NCBI RefSeq assembly: GCF_001665785.1 | Contig: NZ_LZSO01000038.1 | Span: forward strand, 62,001 to 126,000 | Direction of reading: 5' to 3' | DNA length: 64,000 nt | Origin: Mycolicibacterium peregrinum | GTDB lineage: Bacteria; Actinomycetota; Actinomycetes; Mycobacteriales; Mycobacteriaceae | Shown: positions 1 through 8,270 of the stretch, in pieces | How positions within the stretch are numbered: position 1 is the stretch's first letter | Layout: every line of letters begins with the position of its first letter | Made by a program: the position numbers and the translations under genes | The notes under the pieces: model-generated | Databases searched by the model: none | Told to the model about the DNA's origin: nothing | The model's input: only the letters and a program-made list of their open reading frames with translations

Positions 1-1993
1 CCGGGTCGATGCTGACGGGTGATGCGCCGGAGTCCACCTCGAACGCATACCGGCGAGCGCCCTCCGCTGCGCCACGTGAGATCCCTTCCAGCTCGATGGC
101 GGCCTGAGCCTCGTAGGCAACCGTCTGTGACACCCCGATCAACGCCGACACCGCGTCGAACAACCGGCCCATGCTCGACGTCGCGACGCAGCCGGAACCG
201 GTCGCCAGTTGATGCGTCAGGGTCCGGAGTTCGTCTTCGGGACACGCGAGGACCGGCGGCAGATCGTGATCCCACGGCAGCCCCGCGGCCCACAGATGGG
301 ACAGCGCCATCCGGTAGGGGCGCAGCACGCTCATGTCACCGCCGGCCATCGGCACCTGCGTGAGATGGGCAACCCGCCGAAAGCCCTTGTAGTCGGCGAC
401 CAGTGCCTCGCCGCCCCACACCGTGCCGTCGGGACCGTATCCGGTTCCGTCGAAGGCGAATCCGAGCACCTGCTGCGTTCCGTCCAGGCCGTGTTCGGCC
501 ATCACCGAGGCGATATGGGCGTGGTGATGCTGGACCGTCCTCACCGGGTGGGCCCCGGCATTGCGATGCGCCCAGCTGCTGGACCGGTATCCCGGATGCG
601 CGTCGCAGACCAGGGTTTCGGGTTCGACGCCGGTCAGTGCCTCCAGGTGGTGGACTGCGCGCTCGAACGCCGACAACGTGGCCAGGCTGTCCATATCGCC
701 GATGTAGGCGCTCAGCCAGGCGTACCGGTGGTCGGCCACCGCGATGGTGTTCTTGAGGTCGGCGCCGACCGCCAGGGTCGGCGGCACCGCGACCGGAAGG
801 GCGACGGGCAGCGGCGCGTACCCCCGGGATCTGCGGATGGCCAGCTCGTCGCTGTCGGCGACCCGGACCACCGAATCGTCGCAGGGCACCAGGATCTCGC
901 GGTCGTGCATCAGCCAGCCGTCAGCGATGTGTGACAGCCGGCGCCGCGCGTCGTCGTCGGAGAAACAGATCGGTTCGCCACTGAGATTGGCCGACGTCAT
1001 CACCAGAACCCTCGGGCCGGGCGGATCGCCGGGGAGCCCGAACAGCAGGGTGTGCAGTGGCGTGTAGGCGAGCAGGACGCCCAGGTCGGGGTTGCGGGGC
1101 GCTACCGATTCTGCGACCGGTGCACCGGTCGCGCGGGGCAGCAGAACGATCGGCCGCTGCGGTCCGCACAGCACGCGGGCCGCGGTGTCGTCGACCTCGG
1201 CGATCTGGCGGGCGGTGGGCAGGTCGGGAACCATCACCGCGAACGGCTTGTCGCCCCGGCGTTTACGCCGGCGAAGCTCGTTGACCGTGGCGGCGTTCGC
1301 GGCGTCGCAGGCGAGATGGTAGCCGCCGATGCCCTTGACCGCGAGAATCGCTCCGTCGGTCAGCAGGCGCCTGGCCCGCCGCAGCGCGGCTTCGCCGGGG
1401 AGCGCACCGGATCCGTCGTCCCACCGCAACGTCGGGCCGCAGCTCGGGCAGCACACGGGCTGCGCGTGGAAGCGGCGGTCGGCGGGGTCGGCGTACTCAC
1501 GCGCACATTCGGCGCACATCGCGAAATGCGCCATCGTGGTGGCATCGCGGTCATAGGGCAGTGAGGTGATGATGGTGAACCTGGGCCCGCAGTTGGTGCA
1601 GTTGATGAAGGCGTGGCGGTACCGCCGGTTGGACGGATCGCATTGCTCGGCAGTACATTCCGGGCACATCGCCACGTCGGGGGAGGCCAGGGTACGGCCA
1701 CCGCCGGCCCTGGAGGTATCGGCGATCGTGAATCCGGTGCCGCCGCAGATGGGCAATGGCCGGGTCTCGACCGACTCGATCACCGCCAGGACGGGCGGGT
1801 CGGTGCGTAGCCGGTGCAGGAAGGTATCGAGATCGCGGGGGGTACCTTCGATCTCGATGACTGCGCCGGAACTGTCGTTGCGGACGCAGCCGGCCAGCCC
1901 GAGCGCGGCCGCCGTGGTGTAGACGAACGGCCGGAAGCCCACGCCCTGGACGACTCCTTGTACGCCGATACGCAGCCGGCGTCGCGCGGTCAC
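1..1993 (-). CDS. hypF: carbamoyltransferase HypF, 3' end cut by window edge
   Basis: HypF makes the thiocyanate-type CN ligand precursor of the [NiFe] centre from carbamoyl phosphate and hands it to HypE. Visible in order: an N-terminal acylphosphatase domain (about residues 1-90, with the GVVQGVGFRPF signature), two zinc-finger blocks of paired CxxC motifs (MCPEC, NCTNC, MCAEC, CCPSC, about residues 105-190), the YrdC-like domain, and the start of the Kae1-like domain with the HHHAH metal-binding stretch. 664 codons are in the window; the family is usually about 750, so only the C-terminus is missing. Start is GTG at 1993, overlapping the hypC stop by 4 bp (GTGA), so translation is coupled. 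It is the last hydrogenase-cluster gene visible; hypD and hypE probably follow outside. Confidence 0.95.
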   Translation of the reverse strand, partial: MTARRRLRIGVQGVVQGVGFRPFVYTTAAALGLAGCVRNDSSGAVIEIEGTPRDLDTFLHRLRTDPPVLAVIESVETRPLPICGGTGFTIADTSRAGGGRTLASPDVAMCPECTAEQCDPSNRRYRHAFINCTNCGPRFTIITSLPYDRDATTMAHFAMCAECAREYADPADRRFHAQPVCCPSCGPTLRWDDGSGALPGEAALRRARRLLTDGAILAVKGIGGYHLACDAANAATVNELRRRKRRGDKPFAVMVPDLPTARQIAEVDDTAARVLCGPQRPIVLLPRATGAPVAESVAPRNPDLGVLLAYTPLHTLLFGLPGDPPGPRVLVMTSANLSGEPICFSDDDARRRLSHIADGWLMHDREILVPCDDSVVRVADSDELAIRRSRGYAPLPVALPVAVPPTLAVGADLKNTIAVADHRYAWLSAYIGDMDSLATLSAFERAVHHLEALTGVEPETLVCDAHPGYRSSSWAHRNAGAHPVRTVQHHHAHIASVMAEHGLDGTQQVLGFAFDGTGYGPDGTVWGGEALVADYKGFRRVAHLTQVPMAGGDMSVLRPYRMALSHLWAAGLPWDHDLPPVLACPEDELRTLTHQLATGSGCVATSSMGRLFDAVSALIGVSQTVAYEAQAAIELEGISRGAAEGARRYAFEVDSGASPVSIDP

Positions 1994-2244
1994 GGAGGCA
2001 CCTCGGTGTCGCGGCCCCGCCCCATCAGCTCCAGCCCTCGCATGGCGGCCTCGGCGCCGGCGTGATCGGTTTTCTCGACCACGAAACCCACGTGGATGAT
2101 CACCCAGTCGCCGGGGGAGAAGGTCTCGTCGGGCAGCATGCCGATATTGACCTTGCGGTGCTCGCCCGCGACGTCGACAAGAGCGAGCTGGTCGCCGTAT
2201 CCCTGGAGCATCCGGACCACCTGGCCGGGGATTCCGAGGCACAT
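1990..2244 (-). CDS. hypC: hydrogenase assembly chaperone HypC
   Basis: HypC/HybG family chaperone of 84 residues. It carries the Fe(CN)2CO unit with HypD and delivers it to the apo large subunit. The N-terminus begins MCLGIPGQV; the Cys at position 2 is the residue that binds the iron and the large subunit in this family. Length is typical. It starts 3 bp after the protease stop and overlaps hypF by 4 bp, so all three are one transcription unit. Confidence 0.95.
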   Translation of the reverse strand: MCLGIPGQVVRMLQGYGDQLALVDVAGEHRKVNIGMLPDETFSPGDWVIIHVGFVVEKTDHAGAEAAMRGLELMGRGRDTEVPP

Positions 2245-2247
2245 GAC

Positions 2248-2730
2248 TCAACCCTCCCTGACCGGGGTCGATAACCGTGCCACGGCAGCTTCCACCGCCG
2301 TCACGGCACCGGGAACTGCGGCCGCAACGGGCTCTGAGAGCCCGATACCGTCAGCCACGGTGACCACCTCGCAACCGATGACGACGGTGTAGGGCGGGCT
2401 GCCGCCCAGCGCCCTCATGCTGGCGAACACCGCCGCCGGATCCATCGCGTGTGCATCCAGACCCGGAGCGTCCGAAAGGCTTTCCCGATCAGCCTCGAAC
2501 ACGTGCAACGCGCCGGGGCGGTCCCGGCAGGGCAACGCGTCGACCAGGACGAGGGAATCCCAGCCGTCGAGCAGGTCATAGGCCAGGTGTACGCCTCGAA
2601 TCCCGTAGTCGCACAGCCGGATACCCGGACCTGCGAGGCCTGGCGGCAGATGCCGCATCACCTCGGGGCCGAATCCGTCGTCACCGAGAAAGATATTGCC
2701 GATGCCGGCTACCAGGACTGAAGGCGTGAT
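2248..2730 (-). CDS. [NiFe]-hydrogenase maturation protease, probable non-canonical (ATC) start
   Basis: Endopeptidase of the HyaD/HybD/HupD family, which removes the C-terminal tail of the hydrogenase large subunit after nickel insertion. The family N-terminus is present as GIGNIFLGDDGFGPEV, and the later acidic and His positions (LVDALP, DAHAMDP) are also visible; in HybD such Glu/Asp/His residues bind nickel. Reading upstream in frame there is a TGA at 2757-2755 and no ATG, GTG or TTG before this motif. The first canonical starts (GTG, ATG at about 2664-2659) would delete it. The best fit is ATC at 2730, giving 160 residues beginning MTPSVLVAGIGN. An AGGGGG stretch lies just upstream and overlaps the previous gene's TAG. 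CTG at 2715 is the alternative; an indel error is a third option. Confidence 0.85.
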   Translation of the reverse strand: MTPSVLVAGIGNIFLGDDGFGPEVMRHLPPGLAGPGIRLCDYGIRGVHLAYDLLDGWDSLVLVDALPCRDRPGALHVFEADRESLSDAPGLDAHAMDPAAVFASMRALGGSPPYTVVIGCEVVTVADGIGLSEPVAAAVPGAVTAVEAAVARLSTPVREG

Positions 2731-2737
2731 CCACCCC

Positions 2738-2857
2738 CTACATGCGACGCATCTTCAGGTATCGCCGAGCGTCGGGGATAGACCGGACCCCGACCACGAC
2801 GCCCGCCAACGCGACTGTCGCGACGGCGATCACAGCGACCCAACCCACAACTTCCAT
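2738..2857 (-). CDS. 39-residue single-pass membrane peptide (DUF6893-type)
   Basis: Short ORF beginning MEVVGWVAVIAVATVA and ending PDARRYLKMRRM. One hydrophobic segment (about residues 2-24) is followed by a basic tail, so it should sit in the membrane with the tail inside. An AGAGGAG ribosome site lies 8 bp before the ATG. It matches my memory of the DUF6893 small proteins found in actinobacterial hydrogenase loci. It lies 12 bp after the 439-residue gene and its stop overlaps the ribosome site of the protease gene, so it belongs to the operon. Function is unknown; membrane tethering of a soluble hydrogenase or its redox partner is a guess. Confidence 0.8.
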   Translation of the reverse strand: MEVVGWVAVIAVATVALAGVVVGVRSIPDARRYLKMRRM

Positions 2858-2869
2858 CTCGAACTCCTC

Positions 2870-4189
2870 TCACTGTGCCAATGGCTCGATTTCGTCGGCG
2901 GCGAAGTACAGATAGCGGCCGTACCACGCGTGCAGGTCCGCGGCCGGGTCGTCGTCGAGCACGACGCCGATGTGCCGCTCGCCCTCGACGTCCTCGTGGA
3001 CGGAGGCCACCTGCGCGGTACGGCCGGCGAAGAAGATGTCTTGCGCGTCGGCCCGGCGGGACGGGTGCAGCCGCACCCTGCTGCCGCGGCAGACGCGTAC
3101 CCCGTTGATCAGAACCGCATCGAGTGCGGGATCCACGGCGTTGTCGGCCAGGGGATCCCACCAGTCGATGCCGTCGGGAATCTGCGGAATCAGGCCGGGA
3201 TCGGTGGCGTGCGGATCGCGCAGGACTCCGTGGAGGTCGAGCATCGCCTCCGGGGACATCGAGTCACACCGGTCGATGATCGCGGCTGCGCGGGGATCGG
3301 TGGCCCGGGCGCTGGCTTTCTCCTCGTCGGTCATCGTCATGACCCTCAGCGTCAGGATCTCGTCGATCTCGCACGAGTCGAACAGATCGCCCTGGCTCTG
3401 CTCGGCGATCTCGGGGTAGTCGTAAAGGATGATCGGCGAAACCAGCATCGTGTCGTGCGTGCCGGGCGGCCCGGCGAGTACCGGGAAGCAGCGGTGCCGA
3501 TGGCATCGCGAGACCGCGGCGACCGCCGATTCGTCGGGCTCCAGCAGTGAGACGAAGTCACCATCGACCACCTCGGCGATCAGGTGCGTGCCGATCAGCG
3601 AGACCGCGATCGCATCGTCTTTGTCCAGCGCCGGTGCGGCACGGTTGCGTACCGTCATCGTGAGCCGGACCAAGCCCGCGTCGGCTTCTGCGGCGACGGT
3701 GAACTCACCGTGCAGCTCGCGACGGCGGCGAACAATCCGGCCACCGTCGACATTCTCGGTATCGGCGCCCGGTTGCACCACCAGGGGAACCGTCCGCGGC
3801 GCCTCCAGATCGGTGATATCGAAGGGACCGAAGGTGATCTGGTGTTCCACCGCCTCGTCCCAACTGAGCCAGGACTGGTCTGCGGCGGTGAGTTGATCGA
3901 CCGGCTCGAAGCTGCCGTCGTCACGGCGGCGTTCGGCGGTTCGGCGTTGCAGCTGCAGGAACCGGACCATGACCGAGACCGTCGGGCGCCCATGACCACG
4001 CACCAGAAGCTGGGCAGACAGCGAACTGTCTTCTCCGAGACCCGTGCGTTCGGCGTCGGCCGGGCCGAGCACGCCGAACTGCCAGCGGGACTGGTTCTTA
4101 CGTGAGTTCGCGCGGTACGGGTAGAGCAGATAGCCCTCGTAGAGGACCGCGTCGGCGACTGCGAGGACCTGATCCTGATTGCTGCTCAT
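2870..4189 (-). CDS. conserved hydrogenase-cluster protein, function unknown
   Basis: A 439-residue protein starting MSSNQDQVLAVADAVLYEGY at an ATG that overlaps the DUF6084 stop (ATGA). A longer in-frame start at 4381 would lie inside DUF6084 and is rejected. The N-terminal part (LYEGYLLYPYRANSRKNQSR) is the most family-like; the rest is acidic and shows no membrane segment, signal peptide or Cys pairs that I can see. I do not recognise a named domain. Proteins of this kind sit between DUF6084 and the maturation protease in actinobacterial group 1h hydrogenase clusters, so a role in assembly or as an accessory subunit is inferred from position only. Confidence 0.85.
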   Translation of the reverse strand: MSSNQDQVLAVADAVLYEGYLLYPYRANSRKNQSRWQFGVLGPADAERTGLGEDSSLSAQLLVRGHGRPTVSVMVRFLQLQRRTAERRRDDGSFEPVDQLTAADQSWLSWDEAVEHQITFGPFDITDLEAPRTVPLVVQPGADTENVDGGRIVRRRRELHGEFTVAAEADAGLVRLTMTVRNRAAPALDKDDAIAVSLIGTHLIAEVVDGDFVSLLEPDESAVAAVSRCHRHRCFPVLAGPPGTHDTMLVSPIILYDYPEIAEQSQGDLFDSCEIDEILTLRVMTMTDEEKASARATDPRAAAIIDRCDSMSPEAMLDLHGVLRDPHATDPGLIPQIPDGIDWWDPLADNAVDPALDAVLINGVRVCRGSRVRLHPSRRADAQDIFFAGRTAQVASVHEDVEGERHIGVVLDDDPAADLHAWYGRYLYFAADEIEPLAQ

Positions 4190-4842
4190 CGGATGTCCTG
4201 CCTCGTCAACAGGTTGTCGATCGCTGCCTCGAACGACAGCATGCCCCAGCGTGACTTGTAGTTGGCCAGCTCGTTGAGCGTGTCGTGGCGAAGCCGTAGC
4301 CAGCCGGTGTCGGGAAAATGCTGCGCCATCAGCTGTTGCCACACCGCAACCGGCATGTCGAAATGGTCTTCGCGGTCCCACGGCACCTGCTGCACGGCGA
4401 AGCCGCGCGTACCGCGGGTGAAAACGGTTCCGCTGAACAGGAACTGCAGCGGAACCCTGCCGTCATCGAGTGCGTGCAGGTACTTCGCGCCCACCACCTC
4501 CAGGTCGTAGGTGCACTCCAGCGGCAGCTCGACCTGGGTGCTGCCGGTGAACCCGGGAATCATGGCGGTGCTGTGCTGCCACAGGAAACTGTGTTGCGTG
4601 GTGCCCCAGCGTTCCCGCGGACCGAACAGGTCCAGCATGCCCGCCGCCTCGGCCTCGTTGTAGCTGCGCCGCAGCGGTTCGATCCGGACCTGGCAACGCA
4701 GCGCAATGGCGTGTACCGGATCCTCGCCGACCGCCGCGACGCCCACCCTCGCGGACAGGATCGGGGTTACCGCATACGGCTCCGGCGTGATGTCCAGCAC
4801 GGAGAACGTCACCGAGGTGCTCGGTACCGGGGGCTCGGTCAT
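4186..4842 (-). CDS. DUF6084 family protein, hydrogenase-associated
   Basis: A 218-residue soluble protein starting MTEPPVPSTSVTFSVLDITP. The core (HAIALRCQVRIEP, FLWQHSTAMIPGFTGST, KYLHALDDGRVPLQFLFSGT) fits the DUF6084 family as I remember it. No catalytic motif or metal site is evident. It overlaps the DUF5947 gene upstream and the 439-residue gene downstream by 4 bp each (ATGA), so expression is tightly coupled in the hydrogenase operon. Function is not known; conserved placement suggests hydrogenase assembly or electron transfer support. Confidence 0.85.
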   Translation of the reverse strand: MTEPPVPSTSVTFSVLDITPEPYAVTPILSARVGVAAVGEDPVHAIALRCQVRIEPLRRSYNEAEAAGMLDLFGPRERWGTTQHSFLWQHSTAMIPGFTGSTQVELPLECTYDLEVVGAKYLHALDDGRVPLQFLFSGTVFTRGTRGFAVQQVPWDREDHFDMPVAVWQQLMAQHFPDTGWLRLRHDTLNELANYKSRWGMLSFEAAIDNLLTRQDIR

Positions 4843-5471
4843 CGCGCCACCACCTTGCTGCGGCCGTCGAGCGCACCGAAGAACCCGTCGACATAGCTGC
4901 GCACATCCTGCCCGCCGTCGAAACCGCGCCACAGGGTTCGCAGCCGGCCGACGAACTCGTAACAGACATCGACCGGCAGCAGATGGCAGGACGGCGGTTG
5001 ACTCTCGTCGTCCGGGACCCGGACCATCAACGCCTCGGTGTCCTCGGCCAGCAGATCGACCCTGGAGTCGGTGTCGCGGAAGGAATTCCAGGTGTCGAGG
5101 TCGAGCTCGGATTCGGTGGCTCCCGCCGGACCCGGGTAGAACGCGACGACGTGGCCCAGCGCCGAGTTCAGGAAGAAGAATGCCAGCCCGACCGGAATCT
5201 GCAGCGACTCCCATTCCCGCCGTCCCACGGCGAAGTCGGGAAACCTCAGGTAGCGATCGGGGACCGCGCGGTAGCGCAATTCGGCCTGGGTGTCGGTGAA
5301 CAGGAGATAGCAGCCGCGACACACGCACAGCAACTGGCGGCCTTCGACATTGACAACATGCTGATGTTCGTCGGCGATCGGTTCGGAACACATCTCACAC
5401 TGCTCACCGGTCTGCTGCGGCGCATCCCGGTTCGCCCGGATGCGGGCCAGTACGTCCAGCGGGCCGGTCAC
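4839..5471 (-). CDS. DUF5947 family Cys-rich protein, hydrogenase-associated
   Basis: A 210-residue protein beginning at GTG 5471 (MTGPLDVLARIRANRD), overlapping the upstream NifU/Rieske gene by 4 bp. It has a CEMC pair at residues 25-28 and a CVCRGC cluster at 49-54, a likely zinc- or iron-binding knuckle, followed by an LLFTD segment and a mixed alpha/beta region. This pattern fits DUF5947, a family found next to group 1h hydrogenases. The Cys set could hold a Zn or Fe-S site. Role unknown; no signal peptide. Confidence 0.85.
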   Translation of the reverse strand: MTGPLDVLARIRANRDAPQQTGEQCEMCSEPIADEHQHVVNVEGRQLLCVCRGCYLLFTDTQAELRYRAVPDRYLRFPDFAVGRREWESLQIPVGLAFFFLNSALGHVVAFYPGPAGATESELDLDTWNSFRDTDSRVDLLAEDTEALMVRVPDDESQPPSCHLLPVDVCYEFVGRLRTLWRGFDGGQDVRSYVDGFFGALDGRSKVVAR

Positions 5472-6370
5472 AATGCGACCTCCTCGGCAACCGCCATCGC
5501 CGGCACGCCATCGCGGAGCAGCACGGGAACCGGTTCCAGGTGAGGGCCGGCCGCGTCGCCGACCGCCATGCCCGCGTGCACCACGTCGAAACCGGAACCG
5601 CAATGCGGACAACGCAACACAGTGCCGGTCAGCGTGGCGCCGGCGAACTGGCGGGTGCAATCTGGGCAACCATCCCGGTAGGCGAGGATCTCGTCACCGA
5701 TCTTGCAGGCCAGCACCGTTGCACCGGCCACCGAGAATCCCCCGACCCCCCCGGGGGCGAGCTCGGCGAGTGCGGGTACAGGTTGCCAGGTGGCGTGGCG
5801 ACGCCCGTCGTCGTGCAGCCGCGCCAACAACGACTCGGCGGGGATCACGTGCGCCGCCGGGTCATCGGTGACGACGTCGATCGTCGAGATCTCGGGCGCG
5901 GCCGCCATGATCGCGTCCTCGATGGTCAATTCGAGGGTGATCGCCGAGGACGGGCAGCTCTTGCAGCTTCCGGCGAACCGCAGCCGGACGACCGGCGGTG
6001 CGACTTCGAGTAGATGGACATCGCCCCCGTGCGATCCCAGATACGGGCGTACGCCCTCGAGCGCATCGGCGATGCGCCGCTCGACCGGATGCGGATGCAG
6101 ACCGTGCACCAGCAGCAGACTGGCCACCAGATCGTCAGTGGCAACGGCATCCGCCACGGTGGGGTCGGTGGATGCGGCGATCTGCAGCATCCGGGCCAGG
6201 GCGGCGCCGTAGAGATCGGTCACCTCCCGGACGAGTTGTTCGGCGCGATCCAGGGCCACGGAACCGCCTGCGGCGCAGCCCTGCAGCAGGTTCTCGATGC
6301 GATCGCCCGCCGTGCGCCATCGTGCGTCTTGCTCGGGGAGGTCCGGGACTGGATCGGCGGCGGGCGTCAT
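5468..6370 (-). CDS. NifU C-terminal-like / Rieske-fold fusion protein of the hydrogenase operon
   Basis: A 300-residue fusion. Residues about 95-170 are a NifU C-terminal (Nfu) domain with the Fe-S binding CKSC at 136-139 in the context FAGSCKSCPSS. Residues about 205-295 follow the Rieske fold (DGCPDC at 235-238, CPHCGSGFDV at 254-257). The usual Rieske Cys-His/Cys-His ligands are replaced by four Cys, so it may hold a rubredoxin-like Fe, Zn or all-Cys cluster. It starts 3 bp after the large-subunit stop. The likely role is electron transfer from the hydrogenase or cluster delivery; this is inferred from domains and neighbours. Confidence 0.9.
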   Translation of the reverse strand: MTPAADPVPDLPEQDARWRTAGDRIENLLQGCAAGGSVALDRAEQLVREVTDLYGAALARMLQIAASTDPTVADAVATDDLVASLLLVHGLHPHPVERRIADALEGVRPYLGSHGGDVHLLEVAPPVVRLRFAGSCKSCPSSAITLELTIEDAIMAAAPEISTIDVVTDDPAAHVIPAESLLARLHDDGRRHATWQPVPALAELAPGGVGGFSVAGATVLACKIGDEILAYRDGCPDCTRQFAGATLTGTVLRCPHCGSGFDVVHAGMAVGDAAGPHLEPVPVLLRDGVPAMAVAEEVAL

Positions 6371-6373
6371 ATG

Positions 6374-8173
6374 TCATTCCCCGGTGGCGGATTGGGTGGG
6401 GGAGTGCATCAGCTCCAACGACTTTCCGTTGCCCAGGTACATGTGCACCCCGCAGGGCAGACACGGATCGAAACTGCGCACCGTCCGCATGACGTCGATG
6501 CCCTTGAAATGCTCCCGATCGTTCTCCTCGAAAATCGGCTGGCCCTGTACCGCGTCCTCGTAAGGGCCAGGGGTGCCGTAGCTGTCGCGCGGATTGGCGT
6601 TCCACGGCGTCGGCGGATACGGGTGGTAGTTCGCGATCTTGCCGTCGCGGATGACCATGTGATGGCTCAACACCCCGCGCACCGCTTCGGTGAAGCCGCA
6701 CCCGATGGCCTCGTCGGGAACCTCGAAGGGCTCCCAGGTCTTGGTGCGGCCGGCACGAATCTCGACGAGTGCCTTCTCGCAGAAGTGCAGCGCGCAGGCG
6801 GCGGCATACGCCTGGAAGTACGTACGGGCCCGATTGCGTTCGATTGTGTTGCTGCCCTTGGCCGGGATCTTCCACTCCAGCTCGACCGGGCCCTTGAGCG
6901 CAGTCTTGGGGAGGTTGATCTGGACACTGCTGCCGGTCGCCTTGACGTAGCCGATGTCGACGATGCCGGCCAGCGCGGTGGACCACAGTCGAGCGAGCGG
7001 TCCGCCGCCGGTGTCGAGGGCGAGATGGTCCTTGCCGTCGTACCACCGCGGCGACATGACCCAGCTGTAGTTCTCGTCGAAATCGCGCTTCTGCGGCTTG
7101 GGGTTGGTGTGCTGGTTCCACGGGTGGCGCCGGTCGATCGGATTGCCGAGCGGATCGGTCTTGACGAACATCTCCTGGTCGGTCCAGTCGTCGTAGTAGC
7201 TGTGGCCCAGCAGGATTCGTATCCCGAGGTTGATGTCGACCAGCGAATGCGTCAGCAGTCTGCCGTCCACCACCACGCCGGGGGTGACGAACATGGCGTC
7301 GCCCCAGCGCTCCATGTCCTTGTAGGCGAAGTTGCAGACCTCGGGATCCTGGAAGGATCCCCAGCATCCCAGCAGGGTGCGTCGCAGGCCGACCTTGTCG
7401 TAGCCGGGCAGGGCTTCGTAGAAGAAGTCGAAGAGATCGTCGTGCATCGGCACGACCTTCTTCATGAACTCGACATAGCGCATCAGCCGGGTCATGTAGT
7501 CGGTCATCAGCTGAATGGTCGCGGTCGTCCCGATGCCGCCCGGGTAGAGCGTCGACGGATGCACATGGCGGCCTTCCATCAGACAGAACATCTCCCGGGT
7601 CCACCGGCTGACCTGAAGCGCCTCTCGGTAGAACTCACCGGTGAACGGGTTGAGCGCCCGCATGATGTCGGCGATCGTGCGGTGGCCGTGTGCGTCGGCA
7701 CGTGGTGCCGCGGTGTTCTCGGCCTTGGCCAGCACGCTCGGGTTGGTCTCGGACACCATCTTCTCGCAGTAGTCCACGCCGACCAGGTTCTCCTGGAAGA
7801 TGTTGTGGTCGAACATGTATTCCGCGGCCTCGCCGAGGTTGACCAGCCATTCACCAAGGTGCGGGGGTTTGACCCCGTAGGCCATGTTCTGGCAGTAGCA
7901 CGAGCAGGTGGCGTGGTTGTCCCCGCAGATACCGCAGATGCGGCTGGTGATGAAGTGAGCGTCGCGAGGATCCTTGCCCTTCATGAAGATCGAGTAACCA
8001 CGGAAGATCGACGAGGTGCTGTGGCACTCGACAACCTCGCGGTTCTCGAAGTCGATCTTGGTGTAGATGCCGAGGCTGCCGACGATGCGGGTGATCGGAT
8101 CCCATGCCATCTCCACCAGTTGACCGGGCTCGCGCTTCACTTGTGACGGTTCGGGGATGATTGTTCCGGTCAT
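6374..8173 (-). CDS. hhyL: [NiFe]-hydrogenase large subunit, group 1h type
   Basis: Catalytic subunit of 599 residues holding the Ni-Fe site. The L1 motif RICGICGDNHATCSCY has the metal ligands Cys80 and Cys83. The L2 motif DPCLPCGVH near the C-terminus has Cys571 and Cys574. The last 22 residues after His577 should be removed by the maturation protease encoded downstream. The small subunit lies just upstream and the NifU/Rieske fusion 3 bp downstream. Together with the small-subunit features and the position next to recA, this matches the Hhy enzyme (the hydrogenase at MSMEG_2719-2720 in M. smegmatis, from memory), which oxidises trace hydrogen for respiration during starvation. Confidence 0.97.
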   Translation of the reverse strand: MTGTIIPEPSQVKREPGQLVEMAWDPITRIVGSLGIYTKIDFENREVVECHSTSSIFRGYSIFMKGKDPRDAHFITSRICGICGDNHATCSCYCQNMAYGVKPPHLGEWLVNLGEAAEYMFDHNIFQENLVGVDYCEKMVSETNPSVLAKAENTAAPRADAHGHRTIADIMRALNPFTGEFYREALQVSRWTREMFCLMEGRHVHPSTLYPGGIGTTATIQLMTDYMTRLMRYVEFMKKVVPMHDDLFDFFYEALPGYDKVGLRRTLLGCWGSFQDPEVCNFAYKDMERWGDAMFVTPGVVVDGRLLTHSLVDINLGIRILLGHSYYDDWTDQEMFVKTDPLGNPIDRRHPWNQHTNPKPQKRDFDENYSWVMSPRWYDGKDHLALDTGGGPLARLWSTALAGIVDIGYVKATGSSVQINLPKTALKGPVELEWKIPAKGSNTIERNRARTYFQAYAAACALHFCEKALVEIRAGRTKTWEPFEVPDEAIGCGFTEAVRGVLSHHMVIRDGKIANYHPYPPTPWNANPRDSYGTPGPYEDAVQGQPIFEENDREHFKGIDVMRTVRSFDPCLPCGVHMYLGNGKSLELMHSPTQSATGE

Positions 8174-8270
8174 CGAACTTCACTTTCGTGTAAACGGCTG
8201 TAATGCAACGGGGTCCGACGTACGCGATGGCGTCGCGGCCGGGCGTTGACGAACTGGCGATTCGCCACGC

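Noticed and set aside
6014..8146. 710-codon open frame on the plus strand across the hydrogenase large subunit
   Set aside because: It is the antisense shadow of hhyL in high-GC DNA. The translation has no family features and the minus-strand gene is certain.
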